Notes: generated from the letters alone by a model not told the origin. A stretch of DNA of 64,000 nucleotides from Pedobacter frigoris (GCF_005116445.1 NZ_SWBQ01000001.1:620001-684000); one strand, 5' to 3'. Shown: positions 54,640 through 62,987, numbered from the stretch's first letter. Program-made: numbers and translations.

Positions 54640-54939
54640 TTTGACGAGATTATTTTGAATGAAATAAGAGAGCGTTTAAAAATTCCAACGGACAATACAA
54701 TTACGTTAGAATTTTTGAATTCGATAGAATATCAACAAACTATCTTTAGTAATGTCAAGGCAATTTTTGAAAAACAAGATATATCCGCAATAAAATCTTT
54801 GACATCTGAAGGAAATGGAGGTACATCTGACAATCTTTTAATATATCTCTTAAAACAGAAAGATGGACCAGACAGATTGATTATTGTTTTAGATAAATTT
54901 GATCTCTGGTCGAATCCATCTATATTGGATATTTTTTAA
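54631..54939 (+). CDS. Orphan immunity-like protein (partner of deleted tip C)
   Basis: The 102-residue soluble, acidic protein begins inside the tip C tail. It has helices (FDEIILNEIRERL, FSNVKAIFEKQ) and strands (LIYLLKQ, LIIVLDKFD). Retention of an intact immunity gene after loss of its toxin is known from RHS and CDI loci. The family is not recognised. The IS-end-like sequence lies immediately downstream. Confidence 0.65.
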   Translation: MYKFDEIILNEIRERLKIPTDNTITLEFLNSIEYQQTIFSNVKAIFEKQDISAIKSLTSEGNGGTSDNLLIYLLKQKDGPDRLIIVLDKFDLWSNPSILDIF

Positions 54940-54954
54940 ATAATAGTCGATTTA

Positions 54955-55037
54955 GGAGATCGCTGTGGGTATTTCAGGGGAAAATGGCCGGTCATTCCGT
55001 ATTTAAACTGACCCCCTCCATTTCGGGGAAAGTTGAC
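54955..55037. mobile_element. Possible insertion-sequence end remnant
   Basis: Two similar words in the same orientation, ATTTCAGGGGAAAATGGCCG (from about 54972) and ATTTCGGGGAAAGTTGACCG (from about 55019), flank a GTATTTAAACTGACCCCCTC segment. This resembles the repeated terminal sequences of IS21-family elements. No transposase gene remains, and it sits exactly at the 5' breakpoint of the second pre-toxin repeat. Confidence 0.4.
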
Positions 55038-55623
55038 CGTTTCTTGCTAGGAATAGGTAAATCAGCAGTAAGTACAGTAACGGGCGCTATTGACATGGTG
55101 ACAAATCCTGTTCAAACGGTCAAAGATATACATAGCTTGAGTACTCCTGAAGGAGCGTTAAATATGGCGGTTGCCACATCTCAAACTATTGATAAATTTC
55201 AGAATGGAAATTCTGATGTAAAAGCGGAGATGATAGGTCAGGCAGTGGGTGATGTAGCTCAACTTTTAGTTGGTTCAGGTGAAGTTAAAGTCGCAGTAAA
55301 CGGTCTACGTGGAGCAAAAGTAACTGTTACAGAAGCCTCAATTGCAAAAGCTCTTAAAGGATCAACAATGCAAACAACACAAGGTGCCGTTTCATTGCCA
55401 GTTGTGCAACGTTATGTTACTATGCTTGAAAACGGTTAATATTGCGCCACCTATCAAGGTAGCTGGCAATGTAATTGTGGACGGTAACCATCGCTTTGTT
55501 GCAGGAAGAGTTTATGGGCAAGAACCATCACGAGTGTCTGGAACTCTTTCTCCAAGTCAGGCTCCGTTTGTTAAACCTATTCAAAAAACAACTGTTTCCA
55601 GGATAGACTGGAACAATAAATAA
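54984..55623 (+). pseudogene. Frameshifted RHS toxin tip D with a ParB-like motif
   Basis: The 5' part encodes the same pre-toxin segment as tip B. It continues into a toxin domain (ASIAKALKGSTMQTTQGAV, VQRYVTMLENG) and stops at 55437-55439. The +1 frame carries on with NIAPPIKVAGNVIVDGNHRF to 55623. Removing one T from GGTTAAT at 55436-55437 would restore NGNIAPPIKV. The motif VDGNHRFVAGR resembles the ParB/sulfiredoxin fold, so a nuclease-like activity is possible. No RHS core precedes it. It is a broken, displaced tip. Confidence 0.75.
55038..55332 (+). repeat. Pre-toxin repeat, copy 2
   Basis: Near-identical to 53583-53877. The left boundary coincides with the IS-end-like sequence; the right boundary is where tips B and D diverge. 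Confidence 0.85.
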
Positions 55624-55628
55624 AAATT

Positions 55629-56090
55629 ATGAAAATATTATTTGCAACTGATGAGGTGTTAGAGGTTCCATATGATACATTAGTTGGTGTAAATCTTAAT
55701 AACTTGGGTTTGCATAGAGCTATATTAGAAGATATGGATTTACATGACGCAAGTTTTATAGGCTGTGATTTGCGTGGTGCTTATTTAGCAAATTCAAATT
55801 TAATTAGGTGTGATCTTTCTAGAACTAGCCTAATGACGGCTTTTTTTATGCATGCGAACATGAAAGGCGCTAGATTACACAATTGTAGGGCGATGTTTTG
55901 CAATTTCGCGGGAGCTGATCTTGATAAAGCTGACGTGTTAGATGCCGACTTTAGTGACGCTAATTTATGTGGGACTATAATGACTTGTATAAATATTAAC
56001 TACGCAAAGTTCACAAATGCAACATACGACGACCTAACGGTGTGGCCGAGTAACTTTGATCCTGTTGCAGCTGGTTGTGTAAAGGAATAA
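55629..56090 (+). CDS. Pentapeptide-repeat protein, probable immunity for tip D
   Basis: The 153-residue protein is mainly pentapeptide repeats of the A(D/N)LxX type between residues 28 and 135 (LHDASFIGCDLRGAYLANSN, LIRCDLSRTSLMTAF, ADLDKADVLDADFSDANLCG), which fold into a right-handed quadrilateral beta-helix. Pentapeptide proteins are used as immunity proteins beside polymorphic toxins, and some mimic DNA. It starts 5 nt after the tip D stop. Confidence 0.82.
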   Translation: MKILFATDEVLEVPYDTLVGVNLNNLGLHRAILEDMDLHDASFIGCDLRGAYLANSNLIRCDLSRTSLMTAFFMHANMKGARLHNCRAMFCNFAGADLDKADVLDADFSDANLCGTIMTCININYAKFTNATYDDLTVWPSNFDPVAAGCVKE

Positions 56091-56159
56091 ATGGTTGCTA
56101 ACTGTATACAAACTTTTAATAGTATGGTTTTTGTATAATAGATCTTGTTTTGTAATGCT

Positions 56160-56549
56160 ATGAATGATTATAATTTATGGGAACCAATTGACGCAATACC
56201 TTACGACGATCTCTATTTTTTTGGAATTAAAGATCTGCTAGGTAAAGTTGTACTGCACTTGAAAGTCCTAGGAAATGAAAATGAAATGCTGGAAATCAAA
56301 TTTGATGGGGTTCAGGCATACAGAGTTGTTCAGGAACATGGCAGGTTAAAATCATTAAACGAAAATCCTTCCATGAGAAGATTCAGGACTTCCGTAAACT
56401 CAGATTTTCTTAAATGGTTTGAGAAAGAAAGTCTGGGACAATTTAGAGAATCGAATCTGGTCCATTATATGGTGAGTAATATTGATAACATTATTGATGT
56501 TATTGCGGGACAAGTGGTCTCCGTAGAATGGGTGCCTTGTATCACTTAA
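56160..56549 (+). CDS. Immunity-like protein of unknown family
   Basis: The 129-residue soluble protein (ATG 56160; an in-frame TTG at 56145 is less likely) begins NDYNLWEPIDAIPYDDLYFF and has the central strand LEIKFDGVQAYRVVQEHG, an arrangement common among small immunity-like proteins in Bacteroidetes. It has no toxin directly upstream, so its toxin may have been lost. It is followed by the pilus-like operon. Confidence 0.65.
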   Translation: MNDYNLWEPIDAIPYDDLYFFGIKDLLGKVVLHLKVLGNENEMLEIKFDGVQAYRVVQEHGRLKSLNENPSMRRFRTSVNSDFLKWFEKESLGQFRESNLVHYMVSNIDNIIDVIAGQVVSVEWVPCIT

Positions 56550-56579
56550 TTGTTAGATATTTCGTATATTTATCGCTCT

Positions 56580-57530
56580 ATGATAAACTTTAAAAACCTC
56601 TCAAAAGTCCTGCTGGGGCTGGCTCTGTTCTCAATAGGGTGTAAAGAATTTATTGAACCTTCAATTGATAAGAAGAATGTGGAACTACTGGCGCCTGCAA
56701 ATGGCACTGAAAGCATGCAGTACAAACAGACCTTCTGGTGGAATACGGTAGAAAATGCTTTTCAATACAGACTGCAGGTAGTAACCCCAACTTTCTCAAA
56801 TGCATCAAGTTTAATTCTTGATACACTGATCAATACCAATAAGTTTACTTACACACTTGATCCGGGAAATTACGAATGGAGGGTGAGTGCCGAAAATGGA
56901 AGCAGCGCAACTCCTTACGCCAAAGCGGCTTTTATCATTCATCCAACGTCCATAGAAGCGCAACAGGTACAACTACAAGCTCCGGCAAATAATGCGGTGA
57001 CCAATCAAAGCAGTGCTGTTTTTAAATGGCTTAAATTGTATGGCGCAGATAAATACCGCTTGCAAATCGATACCAATAATTTTGAAGATGAAGCGACTTT
57101 GTTTTTTGACAAAACAACACCGAATGAGGAGTTTTCTGTAACACTGACAAAGGATAAAGCTTATAAATGGAGGGTAAAAGCTCAGAATGCAACGGTAGAA
57201 TCTAAATGGTCTGTAATCCAAAATATAACCTTGGATAAAACTGCTCCCGGACAGGTATTCCTGACTGCCCCTATAAACAACCAGGTAGTAGCAAAGAGTG
57301 TTTCCTTGAGATGGGAAGGGCTCAGCGATGCTAAAAAGTATCAATTGTATGTTTTTAAAAGCGATGGTTCTTCTATCTACGGTAACAATTTTCCTGCTAT
57401 AGTAACGGGTACTTCATTTACATTCAATGAAGCCTCTAGCGGCGAGAAGGTATACTGGCAGGTAAGGGCATTGGATGAAGCTGGAAATGCAGGGGCTTTC
57501 AGTGAATTGAGGAGTTTTACAATTCAATAG
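56580..57530 (+). CDS. Lipoprotein with three fibronectin-III-like domains
   Basis: The 316-residue protein starts at ATG 56580 and has a lipobox ending at Cys21 (LFSIGC). Three similar beta-sandwich repeats of about 95 residues follow, each with a Trp-centred motif (FWWNTVENAFQYRLQV, FKWLKLYGADKYRLQI, LRWEGLSDAKKYQLYV). It is probably an outer- or inner-membrane-anchored periplasmic component. It begins an overlapping operon with pilus/type II secretion-like genes, so it may be a structural part of that machine. Confidence 0.8.
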   Translation: MINFKNLSKVLLGLALFSIGCKEFIEPSIDKKNVELLAPANGTESMQYKQTFWWNTVENAFQYRLQVVTPTFSNASSLILDTLINTNKFTYTLDPGNYEWRVSAENGSSATPYAKAAFIIHPTSIEAQQVQLQAPANNAVTNQSSAVFKWLKLYGADKYRLQIDTNNFEDEATLFFDKTTPNEEFSVTLTKDKAYKWRVKAQNATVESKWSVIQNITLDKTAPGQVFLTAPINNQVVAKSVSLRWEGLSDAKKYQLYVFKSDGSSIYGNNFPAIVTGTSFTFNEASSGEKVYWQVRALDEAGNAGAFSELRSFTIQ

Positions 57531-57532
57531 GT

Positions 57533-58036
57533 ATGCAGCCGGTAAAGAATAAGAAACTCACTTATTTGCTGATCTGTGCGGTAGCGGCAGTTTGGGGAAT
57601 CATCATCTACAGGGTGTTGTTCAATGAATCTGATGATGATTATCAGCCTAACTTTGCCGCTGTAAAAACGGTACATGAACCTTATGATCAATATGTAGCT
57701 AAAAAGGATACTTTCAGACTTGTGCTGAATTACAGGGATCCTTTCGTTGGCGGAGCATATGTAGATCCGGAGCCGGTTCAGGCTGTTGGAACGATTGCTC
57801 CGGCAGTTAATTATAATCCACCACCAAAACCGCCACCAATAAATTGGAGCGGTATCAGGTATTCGGGTTATGTAGTAAATCCGCAGAATAAAAAGCTGGT
57901 ATCCATCATCGTGGTAAATGGAAATGAGCGGATGGTAACTGAAGGGGAAGTGTTCGAGGGTGTCAAACTACTGAAAAATAAAAGAGATTCTATCCTGGTC
58001 AGCTGGCAGGGTAAACAGAAATACATAAAACAATGA
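57533..58036 (+). CDS. GspC/PilP-like bitopic inner-membrane protein
   Basis: The 167-residue protein has one membrane anchor (about 9-28), a linker with YRDPF, a Pro-rich hinge (NYNPPPKPPPINW) and a small beta domain (RYSGYVVNPQNKKLVSIIV, RMVTEGEVFEGVKLL) like the homology region of GspC or PilP, which links the inner-membrane assembly to the secretin. It starts 2 nt after the lipoprotein stop and overlaps the next gene by 4 nt (ATGA). Confidence 0.75.
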   Translation: MQPVKNKKLTYLLICAVAAVWGIIIYRVLFNESDDDYQPNFAAVKTVHEPYDQYVAKKDTFRLVLNYRDPFVGGAYVDPEPVQAVGTIAPAVNYNPPPKPPPINWSGIRYSGYVVNPQNKKLVSIIVVNGNERMVTEGEVFEGVKLLKNKRDSILVSWQGKQKYIKQ

Positions 58037-58635
58037 ACAAACTAATTAAACGCATCTCGTTACCAGTCATTTTATTGTTGATGGTCAATGTGACTTACGG
58101 TCAGCGATCTGTTATCGATAAATACTTGACGCATAAGGTGGTCATCAATGATTTATCTCACGATGTGATAGCTTACGTAAAACCGGTTGATGGTATAGTT
58201 CCTCAATCAGACAGGACCTACTATTGGTTTTCGGCCAATAAAATCAACAGCACCCAGGGAGGATATAGCGGGAGGTTATTGAACGGTAGTTTTCAGGATT
58301 TTTACTCCAATAAAAGTTTAAAAGAATCAGGGCTTTTCAGAGCCGGACTTAAATCTGGCAAATGGAAATCATGGATAGAAAGTGGCAGACTTACGGATGA
58401 GTATAACTGGAGCACAGGTAGGAAAAATGGTCAGTATATCAAATACGATTCTCTGGGTAATGTGAAAGAAAAAGGCAAGTACCGCAATGATTTGCTGAAC
58501 GGCAAGCAACGCACTTTTGCAGCCGGTCAGGAGAAAGTAGTGTTGTATAAAAAGGGAAAAATTACAGAACGTAAGAAACTGAAAATGCCTGCTTTTATCA
58601 GCAATATCTTTAAGAAAAAACCGAAGACGAAATAA
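58033..58635 (+). CDS. Exported MORN/YwqK-like repeat protein
   Basis: The 200-residue protein has a signal peptide (about 1-23, ending VTYG) and four to five MORN-like repeats of about 22 residues (GRLLNGSFQDFYSNKSLKES, GLKSGKWKSWIESG, GRKNGQYIKYDSLG, DLLNGKQRTF) followed by a basic tail. MORN-type repeats mediate membrane or protein contacts. It is translated by 4-nt overlap with the GspC/PilP-like gene. Confidence 0.78.
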   Translation: MNKLIKRISLPVILLLMVNVTYGQRSVIDKYLTHKVVINDLSHDVIAYVKPVDGIVPQSDRTYYWFSANKINSTQGGYSGRLLNGSFQDFYSNKSLKESGLFRAGLKSGKWKSWIESGRLTDEYNWSTGRKNGQYIKYDSLGNVKEKGKYRNDLLNGKQRTFAAGQEKVVLYKKGKITERKKLKMPAFISNIFKKKPKTK

Positions 58636-58675
58636 GCAGGATTTCGCCGACATTTATATTGTTAAATGAACCTTA

Positions 58676-59917
58676 ATGGTTAAAGCAGCAGCGCTCTATA
58701 TCGTAATCATTGTTTCCCTGCTCATCGCAGTGATCTCTGCATCTTTATTAACCATCGCTTTTTATTACAGGCTAGAAGTGCAGAAGAAAGTGCGCTTCGA
58801 TAAATTGTCTGCCAACCTGGAATCTGCCACTGCTGTGGTGCTTTCTGAGGGATTTATAGCCGGTGAAGAAGTAGTTCTGGATTTATTTGAGGAGGGTACG
58901 GATAGTGTGGTGCTAAGTAAAAACAACTGGGGTGTCTTTGAACTGTATGCCCTGAAAGCCTTTGAACTAAAAGACACTTTGAAACGAAGCTTTTTCACAG
59001 CGGGCACTTTCGCTGATCAGTCGGCAATTTACCTGGCGGATGAAGACAGGCCCTTATCGGTAAGTGGTACTACGCAGATCACAGGGAATGGCGAGTTGCC
59101 TAAGTCGGGCCTAAAGCAGGCTTATGTAGACGGTAAGCCTTATGCCGGAAAGGAGCTGATCAAAGGTAGTATTACGGATAGTAAACGTGATATTCCATCG
59201 CTGGATAAAGAGGTTTTGGATCGTATAATTAAATACCTGAAGCCTGATGAGGATCAGAAAAGGCTGGCTTTTAATGTGAAGGATTCGGTCGTCAATTCCT
59301 TTTTCAACAAGGAACTGGTTTACCAGCTTTCGCCCTTGCAGGGCATCAACGATGTAAAGATCAGTGGCAAGGTGATTCTGGTTTCGGATACGACCATCAA
59401 TATTTCGGAAGATGCCATATTGGAAGATGTGCAGGTATATGCTCCGGCAATTATTGTCGCGGATGGTTTTAAGGGATCATGCCAGTTATTTGCCAGGGAT
59501 TCTATTGTGATTGGCAAGAACTGTGATTTTGCTTATCCTTCGTTTGCTGGGGTATTTAAGCCGCTGGATGGGAAGATTCAATCCAGCGTAAGTCTGGCAG
59601 AAGGAAGCCGCTTTGCTGGTGTACTGCTGAGTTATGAAGAAAAACGCAGTGAATTGCAGACCATTATTTCATTAGGAAAAAACTGCCTGGTAAGTGGAGA
59701 AGTATATGCTACAGGATATATTAAAATGGAACGTTCGGTAAAGGTAAATGGTAAGGTGACGGCAAAGCGGTTTATCATGCAAACACCCGCTACTTTATAT
59801 GAGAACTACCTGATTGATATTGTGCTGAACAGGAAATTATTAAGTAAGTATTACCTCAGTCCGTTTATCTTTACCAGGGAGGATGCGGATCAAAATATTT
59901 TGAAATGGCTCAATTGA
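58676..59917 (+). CDS. Membrane-anchored beta-helix protein of the pilus-like operon
   Basis: The 413-residue protein has an N-terminal hydrophobic segment (ALYIVIIVSLLIAVISASLL) that, like PilX, leads into a helix (YRLEVQKKVRFDKLSANLES) as in minor pilins, though a prepilin cleavage motif is not clear. The C-terminal half has bactofilin/beta-helix-like repeats (DTTINISEDAILEDVQV, DSIVIGKNCDFAYPSF, SLGKNCLVSGEVYATG). The last 13 nt overlap the first prepilin gene. Role unknown. Confidence 0.7.
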   Translation: MVKAAALYIVIIVSLLIAVISASLLTIAFYYRLEVQKKVRFDKLSANLESATAVVLSEGFIAGEEVVLDLFEEGTDSVVLSKNNWGVFELYALKAFELKDTLKRSFFTAGTFADQSAIYLADEDRPLSVSGTTQITGNGELPKSGLKQAYVDGKPYAGKELIKGSITDSKRDIPSLDKEVLDRIIKYLKPDEDQKRLAFNVKDSVVNSFFNKELVYQLSPLQGINDVKISGKVILVSDTTINISEDAILEDVQVYAPAIIVADGFKGSCQLFARDSIVIGKNCDFAYPSFAGVFKPLDGKIQSSVSLAEGSRFAGVLLSYEEKRSELQTIISLGKNCLVSGEVYATGYIKMERSVKVNGKVTAKRFIMQTPATLYENYLIDIVLNRKLLSKYYLSPFIFTREDADQNILKWLN

Positions 59918-60270
59918 AACGTTCACAGGTAAAGGCTGCTACTTTGCTAGAGGTAATTGTAGCGATGGTGATCATCATGATCGTGTTTGTGATTGCAACG
60001 GCAATTTATACGAATGTAATTGGTTCTTCTCCATCACTGAAGCAACAGCAAGGAAGGGCCGTGGCAGCTGCGGTGATCAAACAAAGTATTGCTGAACAGA
60101 ATTGGAAAGATGAAACTGTGATGTTGGATAGTATTGTGCTCCAGAAATCGGTGGTTCAGTACAAGACCTATGATGATCTGGTTATGGTTACAGTGGTGGC
60201 TTCTGAACATGGAAAGGAAATTGGCCGCTCGAGGCAGGTTGTTAAAAAGATTGAAGATGAAGCTGAATAA
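59905..60270 (+). CDS. Type IV prepilin-like protein 1
   Basis: The 121-residue protein has a short basic leader and the prepilin motif around KAATLLEVIVAMVII, with Glu16 as the +5 Glu and Ala at -1, followed by a 20-residue hydrophobic helix. It is small, as a minor pseudopilin of a type II secretion or type IV pilus machine would be. It overlaps genes on both sides by 13-14 nt. Confidence 0.85.
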   Translation: MAQLKRSQVKAATLLEVIVAMVIIMIVFVIATAIYTNVIGSSPSLKQQQGRAVAAAVIKQSIAEQNWKDETVMLDSIVLQKSVVQYKTYDDLVMVTVVASEHGKEIGRSRQVVKKIEDEAE

Positions 60271-60733
60271 GAAGTTACCTGCTTTTACGATAATGGAAGT
60301 GACCATTTCTATGCTTGTCGCGGGTATAGCTATAGCCATTGCTTTTACAGCTTTTAGGATTGTCAGTGGGTCTTATAGTGGTTTTACAAAGAAGCAGGAA
60401 AAGGTAGCTGCATTGACGACTTTAGATAAGGTATTGAAGCAGGATTTTTTAAAAGCGGATAGTATAGTGAGGACGGAAGATGGGCTGGTTTTGAAGGTAA
60501 AAGAGGGGCTGATTACCTATCAGTTTGATGATCAGTACCTGGTGAGGGATCAGCTTTCATTACGACAGGATACATTTAAAATGCCGGTTCATGAACTGGT
60601 TTTGTCGTTTGAAAAGCGGGTCAGTGAGGCGGGTGATCGTGTGGATCAATTGAGTTTTAAAACGGAGGCTGATGGGGATCTGATCCCGCTTCAGTATCAG
60701 AAAATATATAGTGCTAAAGATTTATTCCAGTAG
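60257..60733 (+). CDS. Type IV prepilin-like protein 2 (GspJ/PilW-like)
   Basis: The 158-residue protein starts at ATG 60257, with leader MKLNKKLPA and the prepilin motif FTIMEVTISM (Glu14 at +5), then a hydrophobic helix and a beta-rich head (LTTLDKVLKQDFLKADSIVR, LVLKVKEGLITYQFD) recalling GspJ-type minor pseudopilins. A longer open frame upstream belongs to another gene's region. It overlaps prepilin 1 by 14 nt and ends 2 nt before gspF. Confidence 0.85.
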   Translation: MKLNKKLPAFTIMEVTISMLVAGIAIAIAFTAFRIVSGSYSGFTKKQEKVAALTTLDKVLKQDFLKADSIVRTEDGLVLKVKEGLITYQFDDQYLVRDQLSLRQDTFKMPVHELVLSFEKRVSEAGDRVDQLSFKTEADGDLIPLQYQKIYSAKDLFQ

Positions 60734-60735
60734 TT

Positions 60736-61875
60736 ATGCCATCAATAGACGTATCCAGGTATCAAAAGAAAAAGCAGCCAAAGGCTAAGGCCGAGGAGAC
60801 TGACTTATTTGCATTTCTGAATAAGGACATCAGTTTTGGGAGCAAGCAGGTGCCGGATAAAAAGAAGGAAGGGCTGTACGTGGAGTTGAGTACTTTGCTG
60901 CTTTCGGGCATAGATTTAAGGACTTCGCTGGAGTTGATACTGGTAGACCAGGAGCAGGAGAAAGACAAGGTGCTGTTTGAGGGTATCAGACAAAGGATTC
61001 TCTCCGGACTGGCATTGTCGGAGGCACTAAAGGAGACTGGAAAGTTTAGCGACTATGAGTATTATAGCATTAGGATCGGTGAGGAAACGGGTAAACTGGG
61101 AGAGGTGCTAACGGATCTGGCAAAGTATTATAAAAGTAAGATTCAGCAGCGCCGCAAGATCATTAGTGCGGTGACTTATCCGGCTATTGTATTGCTTTCT
61201 TCTCTGGGAGCGGTGTTTTTTATGATCAAGTTTGTGGTACCTATGTTTGCGGATGTTTTTGTCCGTTTTGGTGGTAAACTTCCATGGATTACAGCGATGA
61301 TCATCAGCTTTTCCAACTGGTTTGACAAGTATTTTATTTTTCTGATTTTATTTGTTGTGGCCCTGGTGATGGTGTATATCTTAGGGAGGAAGACCGAATG
61401 GTTTAGAAATGCTTCATCGCGAATGCTCTTAAAAACACCTATCGTTGGAGATCTTGTAAAAAAGATTTACCTGGCCCGTTTCGCCAACACCATGCGCTTG
61501 CTGGTCAGTACTGATACCCCACTATTGCGTTCTATTGCACTGGTGAGACAGATGATTGATTATTATCCCATTGAGACTTCATTGCTGAAGGTTGAGGATG
61601 ACATTTTACACGGGGAATCTTTACATAAAAGTTTATCGGCCTTTGATTTTTACCCGGCTAAGATGATCCAGCTGATAAAGGTTGGCGAAGAGGTAAACAG
61701 AATGGATTATTTCTTTGAGAAGATCGCTTCGCAATATACTGAGGAGGTAGAATACCGAACTAATACGATCAGTAGTTTATTGGAGCCACTGATTATTATC
61801 TTTTTAGGATTGGTAGTAGGGGTGATTTTGATAGCGATGTACTTGCCGATGTTCCAGATGAGTAATAGTTTTTAA
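60736..61875 (+). CDS. Type II secretion system F / PilC family inner-membrane platform protein
   Basis: The 379-residue protein has an N-terminal cytosolic lead and two tandem GspF domains (about 65-190 and 235-375), each with Leu/Gly-rich helices, and three membrane segments (PAIVLLSSLGAVFFMIKFVV, FIFLILFVVALVMVYILG, LEPLIIIFLGLVVGVILIAM). It is the platform that couples the assembly ATPase to pseudopilus growth. No GspE ATPase, secretin or prepilin peptidase is encoded in the window. Confidence 0.9.
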   Translation: MPSIDVSRYQKKKQPKAKAEETDLFAFLNKDISFGSKQVPDKKKEGLYVELSTLLLSGIDLRTSLELILVDQEQEKDKVLFEGIRQRILSGLALSEALKETGKFSDYEYYSIRIGEETGKLGEVLTDLAKYYKSKIQQRRKIISAVTYPAIVLLSSLGAVFFMIKFVVPMFADVFVRFGGKLPWITAMIISFSNWFDKYFIFLILFVVALVMVYILGRKTEWFRNASSRMLLKTPIVGDLVKKIYLARFANTMRLLVSTDTPLLRSIALVRQMIDYYPIETSLLKVEDDILHGESLHKSLSAFDFYPAKMIQLIKVGEEVNRMDYFFEKIASQYTEEVEYRTNTISSLLEPLIIIFLGLVVGVILIAMYLPMFQMSNSF

Positions 61876-61903
61876 CACGAAATTTCTATCACTTTTGTAA
61901 ATA

Positions 61904-61935
61904 TTTGTTTTTATAAAAAACTCTCATTATTTTTG
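61904..61935 (+). promoter_or_regulatory. Promoter of the broken RHS gene
   Basis: TTTG at 61904-61907, a 20-nt spacer and TATTTTTG at 61928-61935 match the Bacteroidetes consensus well. A leader of about 130 nt precedes the ATG at 62068. Confidence 0.65.
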
Positions 61936-62067
61936 CGTCTTAACAATTATATTAATGCTCTCCATTCTATTAACTCCTATTAAACCGGGTTGTTGCCCGG
62001 AAAATTATACGCCTTATTTATCAGAATCGGTCGAATCCGCCCGTTTTTTACGTTCAATACAACTTTA

Positions 62068-62338
62068 ATGAAAAAACAACTGCTCGCTACTCTAGCGCTG
62101 GGGGCTGGTATCCTTTGCTTCAGCGGAATCTGCATTTTCGCAAACCATTAAACCGGGTAACATTACCGAGGGACTCGCAAATTACAAGGGCGCTTCTTCT
62201 GTTGATTACAAAACGGGGATAATGAATTACAATATTCCTTTGCTGTCACTGGAGCAAGATGGATATAGCATTCCTGTTTCATTGAATTATACAGCAAGCG
62301 GGATAAAGGTAAACAACAGAGGCGGTGATATAGCCTGA
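62068..62338 (+). pseudogene. N-terminal remnant of an RHS/YD-repeat protein, frameshifted in the signal peptide
   Basis: ATG 62068 begins a signal-peptide-like frame (MKKQLLATLALGAG) that stops at 62149-62151. The +1 frame continues as QTIKPGNITEGLANYKG with DYKTGIMNYNIPLLSL and SIPVSLNYTASGIKVNN, the typical N-terminus of Bacteroidetes RHS proteins, and stops at 62336-62338 before the repeat shell. Reading one G fewer in the G5 run at 62100-62104 gives a perfect signal peptide ending SAFSQT. The shell is deleted, so the gene is broken even if the frame is corrected. Confidence 0.75.
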
Positions 62339-62345
62339 CATAGTT

Positions 62346-62972
62346 ATGAAACGAGAAAATTTTACCCAAGGAATGAGCCATTCAGATGCTTTATCTAGGG
62401 ATCTAGGAGTAGTAAATGGCCTAAATAGCTTAGAAGCAGCCTACAGGTGGTTTAATTTCTCAAATTACATTCCACATAGGCCAGATTATGATGGGTTTGT
62501 AACGATCCAGGAAGGAGTTGATTGGGCAAAATCTCACCCGGGTGCATTACAGAATCCCACACCTCAAAGTACGCTTTACTTAGACGCTTCAAAGCTTGAC
62601 TTTGGAAACATTACTACCGCAGATTTAATAAATGGCGTAGGGAAATCATCTCCTGTAAACTTAAACAATGCCGGAAATTTTTTTGCCTCAGCAGGTAATG
62701 CCGCGTTGGCATCTACTGTGTATGCTTTAGGTCGTGTTGATTTAACACTAATAAATAATAAAGGCAGTGTTAGAGTTGTTAATAATGCAGCGACAGATTA
62801 TGACTGGAATACGGGTGGAGGAATAGTGAGATCTAACCTTATTGGTTTTGAAAGATGGAGGGCTAGTTTGAATGATGAACATGGGTTCAGAACATTCTAT
62901 TTTGGTATAGGAACTGTTAAGCCCTCTCCGAAACCATTTGTTGCACAGTACCCGAGAGGAAATAAGTTTTAA
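62346..62972 (+). CDS. RHS-type toxin tip E without a core
   Basis: The 208-residue protein starts at ATG 62346. Its C-terminal half (about 125-200) has the pattern ALASTVYALGRVDLTL, ATDYDWNTGG, ERWRASLNDEHGFRTFYFG, resembling the C-terminal domains of large RHS/Bacteroidetes toxins. The N-terminal half (RDLGVVNGLNSLEAAYRWFN) is unassigned. It is fused to the broken RHS N-terminus by deletion and followed 15 bp later by a lipoprotein. Activity unknown. Confidence 0.65.
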   Translation: MKRENFTQGMSHSDALSRDLGVVNGLNSLEAAYRWFNFSNYIPHRPDYDGFVTIQEGVDWAKSHPGALQNPTPQSTLYLDASKLDFGNITTADLINGVGKSSPVNLNNAGNFFASAGNAALASTVYALGRVDLTLINNKGSVRVVNNAATDYDWNTGGGIVRSNLIGFERWRASLNDEHGFRTFYFGIGTVKPSPKPFVAQYPRGNKF

Positions 62973-62987
62973 AAAATAAGTAAGACA

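Noticed and set aside
60134..60256. Upstream extension of prepilin 2 in the same frame.
   Set aside because: It lies inside prepilin 1 and lacks a signal or prepilin motif; ATG 60257 directly precedes the motif.
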